Made by a program: the position numbers and the translations under genes. The notes under the pieces are model-generated. The model was not told where the DNA came from, made no database searches, and saw nothing but the letters and a program-made list of their open reading frames with translations. This document shows, piece after piece, positions 22,391-32,266 of a stretch of 64,000 nt of DNA. The stretch is from Albugo candida. Taxonomy: Eukaryota > Oomycota > Peronosporomycetes > Albuginales > Albuginaceae. The DNA lies in assembly GCA_905220665.1 (NCBI GenBank), contig CAJNAR010000144.1, positions 682,001 through 746,000 of the forward strand, read 5' to 3'. How positions within the stretch are numbered: the stretch's first letter is position 1; every line of letters starts with the position of its first letter.

Positions 22391-23145
22391 ATGACAGATG
22401 AGTGTTATTATCGCGTACTTGGTGTCCAGAAGACCGCAACTGACGACGAAATCAAACGTGCTTACCGTAAGCTTGCTGTGAAGTATCATCCAGGTCGGTG
22501 ATTGCACGCATACAGCTCGCTTTTCGCCGAGATTGTAGTTGACATGTTCATTCTAGATAAAAATCTAGACAATAAAGTGAAGGCAGAAGAGCAATTCAAG
22601 AAAATAGGAGAGGTCAAGCAACCTGAAACTGGGTTCAAATCGCATTGACTCATATCTTCTGCGGATAGGCGTATTCAATTCTATCAGATGAGACGAAAAG
22701 AAAACAATACGATCGATTTGGACAGGCAGGTCTCGCAGGAAACTCAAGTTCTGGAGGTGGTAGAAGTGGCATGCATCCCTTTCAAGCACAAGATGCTGAA
22801 GACGTCTTTCGAGCATTCTTTGGTGGGCAAGATCCATTTAGCATGTTCTTTCAAGGCGGTCAGCACGGACATGGTTCCATGGGAGGAACTCGAGTTCACA
22901 TGTCACATTCTGGACCAGGATTTTCTTTTACAACATTTGGTGGAGCTCCGCCGCATATGAGGACAAGGTTTCGACCGCCTCAACGACAGCATACCAGGGC
23001 AGATAGTGATCAGCCGACAGAGCCTGCGTTCCGGATAGGGGGTGGAAATCTACTATTAATTCTCTTCCTCTTATGGATAATGGGTGTACCATTGACGTAC
23101 TTGTGGGTTGCTCTAATGCTAGTCAACTTTCTCGGAATCATATAA
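22391..23145 (+). CDS. DnaJ/Hsp40 protein with C-terminal membrane segment (DNAJB12/ERdj-like)
   Basis: Exons 22391-22493, 22557-22612 and 22669-23145 join in phase and give 211 residues. The J domain spans residues 5-70 with the HPD tripeptide (KYHPDKN) created exactly by the first splice, and it ends in [13 protein letters not shown] Gly/Ser/His-rich linker follows with an [15 protein letters not shown] pattern. The last 35 residues contain a strongly hydrophobic span ([19 protein letters not shown]). The protein would recruit Hsp70 to a membrane, most likely the ER. It lacks zinc fingers and the type A/B C-terminal client domain. Confidence 0.85.
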
Positions 23146-23621
23146 TTATCTTTGCTAAGTCATCAACATCGAAATGCTTATGAACGAACCATTTGTGGTA
23201 TTAAGAGTTATGTACTCAGATCAAAGGTTCATGCAAATTTTTAGTGATTCTAAGCTATTAAATTTGGCTACCAGTAGTATAAATGCCAAGCTATGCGTGA
23301 TAATTGATCTGAGATTTAATACTTTTGCAGCAACATGAACCAAATTGCTTCGAGTTCATTATTGAGCCATGTACGAGCTGAACGGCTTATCAAAAACACG
23401 CATATATGAATTCTGATCATGCGGATTCTCAAAATTTATTTTCTCACTACCAGGAAAGGTTTTCCTATCGAGTGAATAAATTCCTGTTACCTAACACGTG
23501 CAGTTCAAGCTCATATATACTGATATATAAGAATACTTTCGACGGCTAAAGTATGTATAAGACCGTTTTCGATATGGTGCAAATGCAACTGTTTATATTT
23601 GTTTTGGTACTTGATTAAGTG
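23146..23621. other. AT-rich spacer upstream of SRP RNA
   Basis: This is 476 bp with no reading frame of note. A TTTATATTT stretch at about 23591-23599 sits roughly 25-30 bp upstream of the proposed SRP RNA start and could be a TATA-like element for RNA polymerase III. Confidence 0.35.
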
Positions 23622-23917
23622 CTGAGTTGAGTGGCGTCAACTTGTGACAGGAAGCTTCTGCCTGAGCGATGGTACTATCTCTTCGGGCCAATGCTTGAAA
23701 CTTCTATAACCAAGGTGTAGATGGCATGTCCATTCCAAACCAGGGGTAGACATTGGAAGTCCCACGTAAGTGGTACTGTCAAGGTCTCTAAGGAAGGGCG
23801 TAACGCCTCAGGCTGGCTAACAGAGCAGGGAAAAGCCCTCGCTCTTGGTAGTGGAAGGATCGCGTGCCTGAATCTTGAGGTGGTTACAAGCATTGACTGA
23901 AGTGAGAGTGCCTTTTT
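23622..23917 (+). ncRNA. signal recognition particle (7SL) RNA
   Basis: The region reads as a eukaryotic SRP RNA of about 290 nt. The 5' Alu part has a short GTTGA/TCAAC hairpin with a GTGGCG loop, then the UGU-type turn (TTGTGACAGG), then a CAGG/CCTG hairpin. The long helix 5 is closed by CAATGCTTG at 23693 and its exact complement CAAGCATTG at about 23888. The S domain carries the SRP54-binding helix 8 signature (CTAACAGAGCAGGGAAAA) followed by TAGTGGAAGGATCGCGTGCCTGAA, nearly identical in order to the human helix 8 and helix 5 return strand. The RNA scaffolds SRP, which targets secretory ribosomes to the ER. Ends are approximate. Confidence 0.85.
23913..23917 (+). terminator. RNA polymerase III T-run terminator
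   Basis: Five consecutive T follow the closing strand of SRP RNA helix 5, as expected for Pol III termination. Confidence 0.55.
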
Positions 23918-24042
23918 CATTGAAGATCCTTGCTAATGTAAATCTTGTAGTTTGCTGTATGATGAACGATGAAATTTGTGCGATATTTTTTATTGAAAGA
24001 AGTGCACATAAGTGTCATTGAATGAGTATTCTCCTCTCACTA

Positions 24043-25450
24043 CTAAGGAGACTTTACAGTTCGTTCGACTGCTGCCCTTGCCATATTCTTTGCGCGTAAA
24101 CGAAGAGATTTTTTCCGCGGCATGGCGTCTAATATTGCTTTTCGGTTCGCTAACTCAACTTGCTTCGCGTGAACTTTATCCTCCGCTTCGTATTGTTCTA
24201 TGATAACCCTCATATGCTCTATCAGATCCTGCTCTCCTCGAGCCTTACGGCCACGCATATGTTCTAGCTTCTTTAACATTTCTCTGAATGAGTGTTCTCC
24301 CCTGGCCCAAAGATCCCACGCTTCCCCGTTTGATTCAAGACGGTAGATACGCCGGTCATGGTAAAATTCGGTGAAAAAGTAGTAAGCATTTCCAACACGA
24401 TCGAATCCTAATGGTTCGATTCTTAGATCGTCTTCTTCCATTTGCTGCAAATAATTTCTACGCGTTATCAATAAGCGATACGTCAATACAATTGCTACCG
24501 TGACTTACATATTTTTCGTATCATTTACTATTGCCTCGCATAGATTATACAATACTTTGCAACGCATCTCAATGGTCAAATCGGCGAAGGATGCATCCTA
24601 CCACAATTCAAAGCTTAGAGATTCCATGTTGTATGATGCGATCAAAGTGGCCAGAATACTAACTTTGAATGGACATTGAGCGCCCAGATACGATAGTGTA
24701 CATTTGTGAGGGAAAAAGCTACTGTCACTATTTTTCTCGGCTTGTTCTGATGTTCTGGAAGCAGGACTGGCATTGGGATCCACAAACTGCGTGTGCCAAT
24801 CATGATACTTTCGTTTATATCGCTCAGCCAGATGCCGACTCCAAAACTCGTACCGTAACTTGACTCCACTTTCAAAAGAAATGGCTTTCGTGCCTTTCGA
24901 TTCTGTAGCCAATAATGTTGTGATGATATTATCGAGTAAAGTCGAGTTGGTTGGCTTCATAAGGGCTATTTCGTAATCCAAAAGACGCGCTGAGAATGGA
25001 AGCTTCAAAGGATCCTGTAATAGCCATAAAATATGACAAATAGCCGGTAATTCCCACATTTTTCGAAGTTTATTAAGATCTTCAGCATCTAGATACGCTC
25101 AATTTGAAAAAGGCCGAAAAGTGCTGAATGCATTATCACTTACTAAACTCGTGGCCCCTATCTTCTTCAATTTCTTCATTGACAAACGGAGCACTCAACG
25201 GTATATTATCATGCTCACGCTGTAACATCATTTTTGTTTTTTTCTCTTGAGTTTTGCTTGGTTTTCGAACACTTGCTTTGCTTTTCTTGCTACTACTGCG
25301 TTTTATGCCGCTATGTTTCAGCTTCACGGGCACTGTTTGAGTTGTGATGTCATTGAGTGCAGACATAGACTTTGATGAGCCTTCTTTTTTGCTATTCCCT
25401 ATTTTGATGATTTTAGGCTTGTCGGCACACATCGCGTTGACTGTTGTCAT
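24043..25450 (-). CDS. DDT/WHIM-domain chromatin-remodelling-type protein
   Basis: Four exons (25450-25144, 25088-24664, 24597-24509, 24457-24043) join in phase with introns of 51-66 nt, giving 411 residues. The N-terminal 100 residues are Lys/Ser-rich and basic. A DDT-like helical unit follows (MWELPAICHILWLLQDP, then SARLLDYEIAL). A WHIM-type segment, LRIEPLGFDRVGNAYYFF, comes near residue 285. This DDT-then-WHIM order is found in ISWI-partner proteins (BAZ/ACF1, CECR2, RSF1). There is no PHD finger or bromodomain, so this is a short member. The C-terminus is a charged helix ending in a basic tail. A nuclear role is an inference from the family. Confidence 0.75.
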
Positions 25451-25931
25451 ATCCACTCGAGTTTTTGTGAGTCTCTGTTAAAATTGAGCTTTATATAAAA
25501 TCGAACAATTCAGTCGTCAACAAATAATGATGAATTCCCGTTGGAAATTCACGGTCAAAATACACCAACAATGTAATTACACGCCGTCCGTTTACCCGAA
25601 TGAGTTTGACTGAAATTATGTCATCAGTGTTATTTTAGGCAAACGCGCTTTTGTCCCATGGAAACATCAAAGCAACTTCAACAAGGATACTCGACTAATA
25701 TTGCAGCATTGATGTGTCTATATGCACAGGCCATGTGGCAGGCCATATTGATTGACGATGCAACACCGTTGCTATTTATAATTACTGACAGCACAAACAA
25801 GTGACCAAACGTGATCTCACACGCCATGTTGCCGATAAATCGATCTTACTGTTCCCGACGTAACGACTAAAGACTGATCTAATGTGTGTACATATTTGAC
25901 GTATAGGTCGACTTAATAAAGCGGTTAAGCC
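25451..25931. other. intergenic spacer
   Basis: This is 481 bp between the DDT/WHIM gene start and the SYLF gene stop, both on the minus strand. It has no frame of note, and no RNA gene or repeat was seen. Confidence 0.45.
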
Positions 25932-27371
25932 TTAGCTGAGCACAAGCACTTCCTGACAATACATTAACTGAAACGAGAATGAGACCAATTCAATCATCAA
26001 ATCAATGAGGACAGAATTACGTACCCATAGCAGTTCTCTTTTCTCTGGAGTTGGTAGCAAGCGTACAAGTTTTGGCAATAATTGCATTTGAAGCGACCTT
26101 GTACACATAGAAGACAAGTAGCTGTAATAAGAGTCCAACGTCATTGCGTCTTGACCAAATAAGCGGCAATTCTCTTTGAAAGTGTCCACATTGGCATGGG
26201 GACACTGCACCTTGATGAATTGGATCACCTCGCCGTAAACTTGCTTCACTTCGCCTCCTATTGCCGGTGAAGGAATGGGAGGAAAGGGCTTTTTCGGAAC
26301 AGTTGATGCTTGATGTAGAGGCTTCTGATTGGAAGGATGCGATACAGTAGTTGCTGAGTGTGGGTTTCCATTACTACTAATACTCTGTTTTGGATGACAG
26401 GATACTCCATAACCAATTGAGACCTGACTGGATTTCCTTTGCTCGAATTCTGCATAGAGCTCTTTTTCGGATTTGTAATGTGACAATCGTTGGATTCTTG
26501 GATCATTTTCAAGCGGAGGTGCTGTTCCGCATGAAGATGATCGGCTGAGATTATGTTGATTCATCGACAATGAGCGAGTTGGGATGGTCTCACGTGCGTC
26601 CGGATACACAACGTCAGCTGGTCCCGCTGTGATAGCTGGGACGTGACTCTACACGTAAACGAAATCAGCGTCACGTAATAAAGTTTGGTACAAAGCAAGT
26701 GCTTATACCATATTGGATGTACGACTACTTAGTACTTTATGGATAGCTTCGTACAGCTGATCACAGGATCCTGGTGGAGGTTGAACGTGACCACTCAATA
26801 TCTCACCTGGAGTGACTTTCCGACCATAGAAACGGTGATTCATGTCTCCACGTACCATAATGGTGGAGCCGTGAAGACCCACTCCAGCAAACAAACCTTT
26901 GGCATGGCTATACGAATAATTCCCACTCACTCCAGCACCTCCTGCATTGACGCTAGCTCCAGCACTTCTACCAACTGGCCCAATTGCAATATCCAATCCT
27001 GCACCAAGAGAGACTTGTGTACCCTTTTTGAAAGTTCGCAATGCAGACGGCGACCCAAGTACGATCATGAAATCAATGATTTCGCCACCAACCTCAGCTC
27101 CAAATCCAACGCCAGCCGTACCGATTCCAGAAGGTGGAGACCACGATCCATCAGGTAATCGGCATAACACTATTCCTGTACCAAGTTTTGCACTCCATAT
27201 GAAGCCAGCTTTTACTACGGTCAAAAATGCGATACCAGCGCAATTCCGAAGCATTTCGATGGGGATTGCATTATCACTATCAATAGTAGAATGGAATAAG
27301 GATTTGACAATGTTGGAAGCTTTTTTTATCTCCTTCTCCATAGAGGAGTGGAACGGCGCGTTTAGAGGCAT
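25932..27371 (-). CDS. SYLF (Ysc84-type) lipid-binding protein with C-terminal helical domain
   Basis: Exons 27371-26709, 26648-26025 and 25967-25932 give 440 residues. Residues 1-215 are a complete SYLF/DUF500 domain: helical start (KKASNIVKSLF), IPIEMLRNCAGIAFLTVVKAGF, GSWSPPSGIGTAGVGFGAEVG, and SLGAGLDIAIGPVGRSAGAS. SYLF domains bind phosphoinositides and actin-linked partners (yeast Ysc84, human SH3YL1). A Ser/Pro linker follows, and the C-terminal 110 residues form a helical unit (VYGEVIQFIKVQCPHANVD, then LLPKLVRLLPTPEKRELLW) that resembles the end of some oomycete and plant RING proteins. The last intron (57 nt) is in frame, so its splicing is inferred from good GTACGT and TTTCAG sites. 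Confidence 0.82.
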
Positions 27372-27520
27372 CACGAAAGCTTCTTTCAAACTGTTCCGAA
27401 TAACCCGTATGATATAATATCGTGACCTAATGTAATACTAGAGGTAGTCGAATTGTTCGGTTGGGCCGACCCATTTACCCGGGAATTCGAATCCACATAT
27501 TAAGGGAGAAAAGTTCCAAA
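27372..27520. promoter_or_regulatory. short divergent promoter between SYLF and aldolase genes
   Basis: Only 149 bp separate the two ATGs on opposite strands. Both promoters must lie within it or overlap the genes. No clear box was identified. Confidence 0.4.
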
Positions 27521-28597
27521 ATGGGGTTACTTGATATCGTTCCAACAGGTATTCTGACGGGAGATGACGTCATGAAAGTGTATCGATACGCGCAAGAGCA
27601 CAATTTCGCTATCCCTGCTGTTAACGTAACATCTACGAGCACAGCGAACGCCGCGTTACAGGCAGCAAGAGACATTGGATCTCCTATTGTGATTCAGGTC
27701 TCTAATGGTGGAGCCGCCTTTTTCGCAGGAAAAGGGATCGAAAATGTCAATCAAAAAGCTTCGGTTATCGGTGCAGTGGCATGTGCACAACACGTAAAGC
27801 TGCTTGCACAATACTACAACGTTCCTGTGATAATGCACTCTGATCATTGCGCTAAGAAGCTTCTGCCTTGGTTTGATGGGATGCTAAAGGCCGATGAAGA
27901 ACACTTTAAAATCCATAATGTACCATTATTCAGCTCGCATATGTTGGACTTGTCGGAGGAACCGCTAGATGAAAACGTTGCTACTTGCAAGCAGTATCTT
28001 GAACGAATGGCGAAAATCAAACTTGTTCTGGAGATTGAGCTCGGTATCACTGGCGGTGAAGAAGATGGAGTGGACAACACTGGAGTGGATAATTCTTCTT
28101 TGTACTCTCAACCGTCTGATATTTTGCATGCTTACAATGAACTCTCACCGGTTTCTCCATGTTTTATGATTGCTGCGGCATTTGGAAATGTTCACGGCGT
28201 TTACAAACCCGGCAATGTCAAACTTCAGCCAAACTTGCTGGGTGACTTTCAAAAACATGTGCAAGGAAAAGTCGCGAAGGACCAAAAGCACCCAGTCTTG
28301 TTTGTCTTTCACGGGGGCTCTGGTTCATCTCACGAAGATATTCAGACTGCTGTCAATCATGGAGTTGTGAAAATGAACATTGATACTGACACGCAATGGG
28401 CGTATTGGAAAGGTATACTCAATTTTTACAATGACAAAAAGGATTATCTGCAAGGACAGATTGGCAATCCTAAGGGCGACAGCGCTCCTAACAAACAATT
28501 CTACGATCCTCGAGTGTGGCTTCGCAAAGCCGAAGAAGAAATGATGGAGCGCTTGAAAGGGGCTTACCGTGATTTGAATTGCGTGAATGTGCTGTAA
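27521..28597 (+). CDS. FBA: class II fructose-bisphosphate aldolase
   Basis: This intronless gene encodes 358 residues, the usual size for class IIa enzymes (E. coli and yeast about 359). I chose the ATG at 27521; the longer frame begins with TTG. Zinc and catalytic residues are visible: the DH pair in VIMHSDHCAKKLL, His in FGNVHGVYKPG and His in FVFHGGSGSSHED. It cleaves fructose 1,6-bisphosphate to DHAP and glyceraldehyde 3-phosphate in glycolysis and runs in reverse in gluconeogenesis. Class II aldolase in a eukaryote with spliced neighbours fits fungi and stramenopiles. Base composition is like that of its neighbours, so recent bacterial transfer is not indicated. Confidence 0.95.
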   Translation: MGLLDIVPTGILTGDDVMKVYRYAQEHNFAIPAVNVTSTSTANAALQAARDIGSPIVIQVSNGGAAFFAGKGIENVNQKASVIGAVACAQHVKLLAQYYNVPVIMHSDHCAKKLLPWFDGMLKADEEHFKIHNVPLFSSHMLDLSEEPLDENVATCKQYLERMAKIKLVLEIELGITGGEEDGVDNTGVDNSSLYSQPSDILHAYNELSPVSPCFMIAAAFGNVHGVYKPGNVKLQPNLLGDFQKHVQGKVAKDQKHPVLFVFHGGSGSSHEDIQTAVNHGVVKMNIDTDTQWAYWKGILNFYNDKKDYLQGQIGNPKGDSAPNKQFYDPRVWLRKAEEEMMERLKGAYRDLNCVNVL

Positions 28598-28679
28598 TTA
28601 TGTGTAAATCGCTACTATAATCCACGCAAGGCATCTAACAATGGGATTTTTGTCCAAATCAATTTTATTGTACATGCTA

Positions 28680-28844
28680 TCACTTGGTTGTACAGTCTTC
28701 CAGTATGCGTCGCTCCTCTGAACATTCGACATATCGATTGTTTGCCGCGGTTCGAATACGGCGATAGCACCCTGAAAACTTAAGGGATTTCTTGAAACAT
28801 CGTAGACGCACTGAAGCACAAAGTTTTTTCAACTCGAGTGCCAT
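28680..28844 (-). CDS. small twin-CX9C protein (mitochondrial intermembrane-space type)
   Basis: The frame from the ATG at 28844 encodes 54 residues. It contains CX9C-X14-CX9C: CFKKSLKFSGC, a 14-residue linker, then CSEERRILEDC. This is the coiled-coil-helix-coiled-coil-helix fold imported and oxidised by MIA40 and used in cytochrome c oxidase assembly factors and related proteins. The spacing was counted directly. The specific family is not recognised. The frame stays open upstream of this ATG to a GTG at 28976, so a 5' exon or a longer N-terminus is possible. Confidence 0.55.
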   Translation of the reverse strand: MALELKKLCASVRLRCFKKSLKFSGCYRRIRTAANNRYVECSEERRILEDCTTK

Positions 28845-31161
28845 CGTAGACGAGAAAATAGTAGCTGTTTTCGTAAGGATACCATCGTCGTCATCACAAG
28901 TAGCTGATGTCACTCGAGCGCAATTAACGCTGTCATTGGGCTCGCAATGAGATTTACTGATGCTTCCAAAAGTCACGAGAAGGGATATCGATAAGCCTTG
29001 TTAGATAGATCACTTCACTTATTATAGCGTGGAGACCTTGAACAAAAATTACAGCTTACTTTGCTTTGTTTACTGATGTAAATAAACATGAACCAGCTCG
29101 ATCATGTATGGAGTGGTAATTTTGGCGTCAACGTCATTCTGGCGAACGAGGCTCTGCTCGCGCCAACGAAAACGGCACACTCAGTAATATTCTTCTGTCA
29201 AAACTTCTTTTGCGCGAAATAGTAAGAAGTCGGGGCATGTTCTCTTTCACAAGGGAAGCAGACAAGGAAGAGGTGTCCAGTCTTTCGTGGTCAACCATTT
29301 CGAGAAAATACCTGGTAATGAATTGATCGCATCTGCTGCCAATGGTAGCACGACTACATTGCGTTTACGGAACCAATATCCAAGATCTGTAGTAATGTGT
29401 AGAAGCGATGTCAGGACTTTTGTCATGATGGAGGCGCTAAAAATATCCCGTCATCAAGCAAACGATTACTGTCTCTTCCGTGTCGAAAGCTACTGTGAGT
29501 ATCCCCTGAAGCCCTAAGATAAAAGCCTAAAGCTGCTTACCATGCATTTAAGCAAAATAGTCTTCATTTCCAAACCTTTTCTTGCCCTTTAGCTCTTCCT
29601 CGCTACTCCCAAGATTACTTTGTGTGCCAAGCTTCCACTAACGCATCTCACATACAAAACAAATCAATTCGAATGTCTTCGCTTCTTGGACAAAACATCA
29701 ACGCATCGAACTCCGCCTTGTGATGCTTCATAATGCAACAGAAACGAAAATTATGCTTCCATAGTACTCATCTACGATCCCATCCGTACTGTTACTGACC
29801 GCGCCTTGACTGCGATGACAGAAAAAAGTATACTTGGATGTGCCCCTGGTATGTTATGATGTTATGATGTTGACATATTGAGGATGCTATCGCACAACTT
29901 TGAAGAAACTTTGCAGCAATTGCACCAAGGAGATAATGTTATGCAGATTTGCACACACTTGGTGCATCACCCGCTATTGAATCATGTATCCAATTATATC
30001 ATAATCTCATAGGGGACATCTTAAGGCTTTGTGTGCTTGGGTATAACTTGGTTGAATTTAAAGTTTGAATTCGTGGTAGCATCGAAAACTCATGTCAAGC
30101 GCTATGAAGTTACAACATCACAACCTGAACTTCGGTATATAACAATCAATCAATGGCCTCTCACTTCCACCGTCTACTTAGTAGCTGTCCATTTAAAGCG
30201 GCCTTTTCCTTGAAAAAGAATTGGGAAATTACCTGCTAGCACGTGGCTGAAGCCATTTAATCATTTGCTCTAGATGAAAATGAGAGGGTTCCGACCCAGC
30301 TCAGTTGAAGGTGTCTATATTACTAGAATTCGACTAACTGACTTCTCAAGTTGCCCAGGCTATCTTAATAACAATATACATATAAAAACGTTTTGTGAAA
30401 GTACCTGTGAGAGATGATAATATGTCTTCTCGTTGATAATCCCGTATTGCAGTAGCCTCAGCCCCCTTAATACGAGACTGTATCCAGCATGTGTATTGAC
30501 TCGCATCGCTTTTTATAGATCAAAGCACCACTGCAAAACAGTAACACGCATTCCTGCCTGTAAGCCAACAGCCACTGCTCGAACAAGATTGAATAAAAGC
30601 TCATGGCGATTTCTTCGTTCCTAAGATCCTGAATCAAGGCAGTAACGTGGGAGGACCACCGGAAGTAGACGATGTGTTTATTGACCAAAAGAATATGATA
30701 TAGTGCATAATAAGAACTACAGAAAATGATGAAACAAGGCATACATGGAATGAACTGAGCGAGAAGATACAACAGCTTCTTGGCCATTTCCAACAATTCT
30801 CGAAGTGGATGACATAGATCACGGAAACAGTGACTTTAACGAACCAAAGAGTACAAGGCAAGCAGAGCAAGCTTAAAACTGGAAGCATTGAGCTGAAAGT
30901 TTTGATAAATTAGATTGATGTCATGAGTAGCTCTACCGTATTGGCTGCGAGGTTTGTGGCACAAGAGCAAAATAGATAAAGTAGATGCCTTTTGTATGCG
31001 TTTTCAGATTATCGTACTGAAGTAGAATCGTTCATGCTCTTGTATGAAAATAGCAAATGCACTTATGCAGAAGCTATTCGTCTTTTTTTTGGAAGTCAGG
31101 ATCTGTAGTTGGATCCTACCGAGAGATTCACTCAGCGCCCGCAACTATAAAGGCAGCTCAC
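28845..31161. other. gene-poor stretch left of the inverted repeat
   Basis: These 2.3 kb hold no gene I can support. A plus-strand frame at 29287-29517 (GTG start) contains a stretch (TTTLRLRNQYPRS, then YCLFRVESYC before a GTGAGT donor-like site) that could be an exon of a lost or unresolved gene. Downstream exons were not found. The rest is AT-rich with many stops in all frames. Confidence 0.4.
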
Positions 31162-31713
31162 GGTTGCGAACATATAAATGGTATCAGGATCATTATCAAA
31201 TTACCACTGACGATGCGATATATGCCTGGGATCAAATAAGATTATATCATAAAATAGCACGGAGGACTTACGATATGGAAGGTAATGTAAAAGATCCCCT
31301 TTCGACACTAATCTAACTGACTTACTCTCTTCGCGTGCCCGTAGACACATACGTTCATTTTCAACAATATCTGGTTCAATGGGTCATTTATGAATGGACT
31401 AAAGCCGAAATCATACGAGTCACCTTTCCTGTGACTCGTATCACCTTTCCTGTGACTCGTATGATTTCGGCTTTAGTCCATTCATAAATGACCCATTGAA
31501 CCAGATATTGTTGAAAATGAACGTATGTGTCTACGGGCACGCGAAGAGAGTAAGTCAGTTAGATTAGTGTCGAAAGGGGATCTTTTACATTACCTTCCAT
31601 ATCGTAAGTCCTCCGTGCTATTTTATGATATAATCTTATTTGATCCCAGGCATATATCGCATCGTCAGTGGTAATTTGATAATGATCCTGATACCCTTTA
31701 TATGTTCGCAACC
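31162..31713. repeat. 262-bp inverted repeat (foldback duplication) with 28-bp spacer
   Basis: The left arm at 31162-31423 matches the reverse complement of the right arm at 31452-31713. I see one mismatch (AAATGG against AAAGGG near the outer end). The centre is a 21-bp direct repeat (31421-31441 and 31442-31462, beginning CACCTTTCC and ending GACTCGTAT). Both arms carry the same exon-intron-exon piece of a gene, so the duplication happened at DNA level. Confidence 0.9.
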
Positions 31714-31985
31714 CGAGATATTTTAGGAAAGCATCTTCGCACGGATACTCCTTTATCAAGGCGGCACTGATGGCACACACATATTCGGAGAATAGTTTAA
31801 GTGGATATGGAGGAAGGGCAGCCATCACTGATTGCTGTCCATTCGAGTCGAGCAGTGCTAATCGGCCGATAAATATTCTTCCAAGTGTGATACGAACCAT
31901 CCTGATAATTGATTCAGTTTGGGTAATCGAGAGTATATTCGAAAGTGAAAGCGATATGTTTGCTTTCCCGCAGGTGATTGCGTGT
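31424..31985 (-). pseudogene. unrecognised gene fragment, source of the right arm of the inverted repeat
   Basis: A minus-strand frame runs from about 31985 through MVRITLGRIFIGRL and KLFSEYVCAISAALIKEYP to YQITTDDAIYAWDQIRLYH. It then reaches a GTAATG donor and, after a GCCCGTAG acceptor, a second exon (DTYVHFQQYLVQWVIYEW) that runs into the centre of the inverted repeat and is cut there. I do not recognise the protein. Its left-arm copy keeps only the part from GLRTYK-like residues onward. No complete gene is present, so I call it a broken fragment. Confidence 0.5.
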
Positions 31986-32133
31986 ACATGCGATGGTATT
32001 CCAATTTAGACGATATGGAACCTGTTGAAGCAAATGCAGGAAACATGTGTAATGTAATTATCTAAGGAAAGGGTAAAGGCTGGAAAGTTGTACAGATTTA
32101 CCTAGGTCACACAAAAGAGGGAATGGAGTGTAT

Positions 32134-32147
32134 TGACTCTGTGCTAA
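32134..32147. repeat. left target-site duplication of the LINE
   Basis: TGACTCTGTGCTAA occurs here and again at 39003-39016, exactly bracketing the retrotransposon. Confidence 0.8.
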
Positions 32148-32266
32148 ACTTCTCAATTTGCCTTTGCCGGCTGCTACGCACCTCGCAAACGTGATACAAA
32201 CAACAAACAACAAGCAACCAACTCTAAACCAAACCAACGTTTTTGACTACTATTCTCTCCAACAGA

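Noticed and set aside
23675..23920. 81-codon minus-strand frame
   Set aside because: It lies antisense to the SRP RNA, has no domain, and its openness is explained by RNA structure constraints.
27521..28597. Class II aldolase as recent bacterial transfer or contamination
   Set aside because: Flanking genes have introns, base composition matches them, and class II aldolases are normal in fungi and stramenopiles.
29850..29880. Short GTTATGAT repeats
   Set aside because: Only two or three copies; ordinary microsatellite noise.
30467..30888. Hydrophobic minus-strand frames
   Set aside because: Overlapping frames start without ATG or lack domains, and hydrophobicity follows from T/A-rich composition.
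31162..31713. Inverted repeat as a DNA transposon
   Set aside because: The arms contain exon and intron sequence of a host-like gene, the outer ends have no target-site duplication, and the centre looks like template switching.
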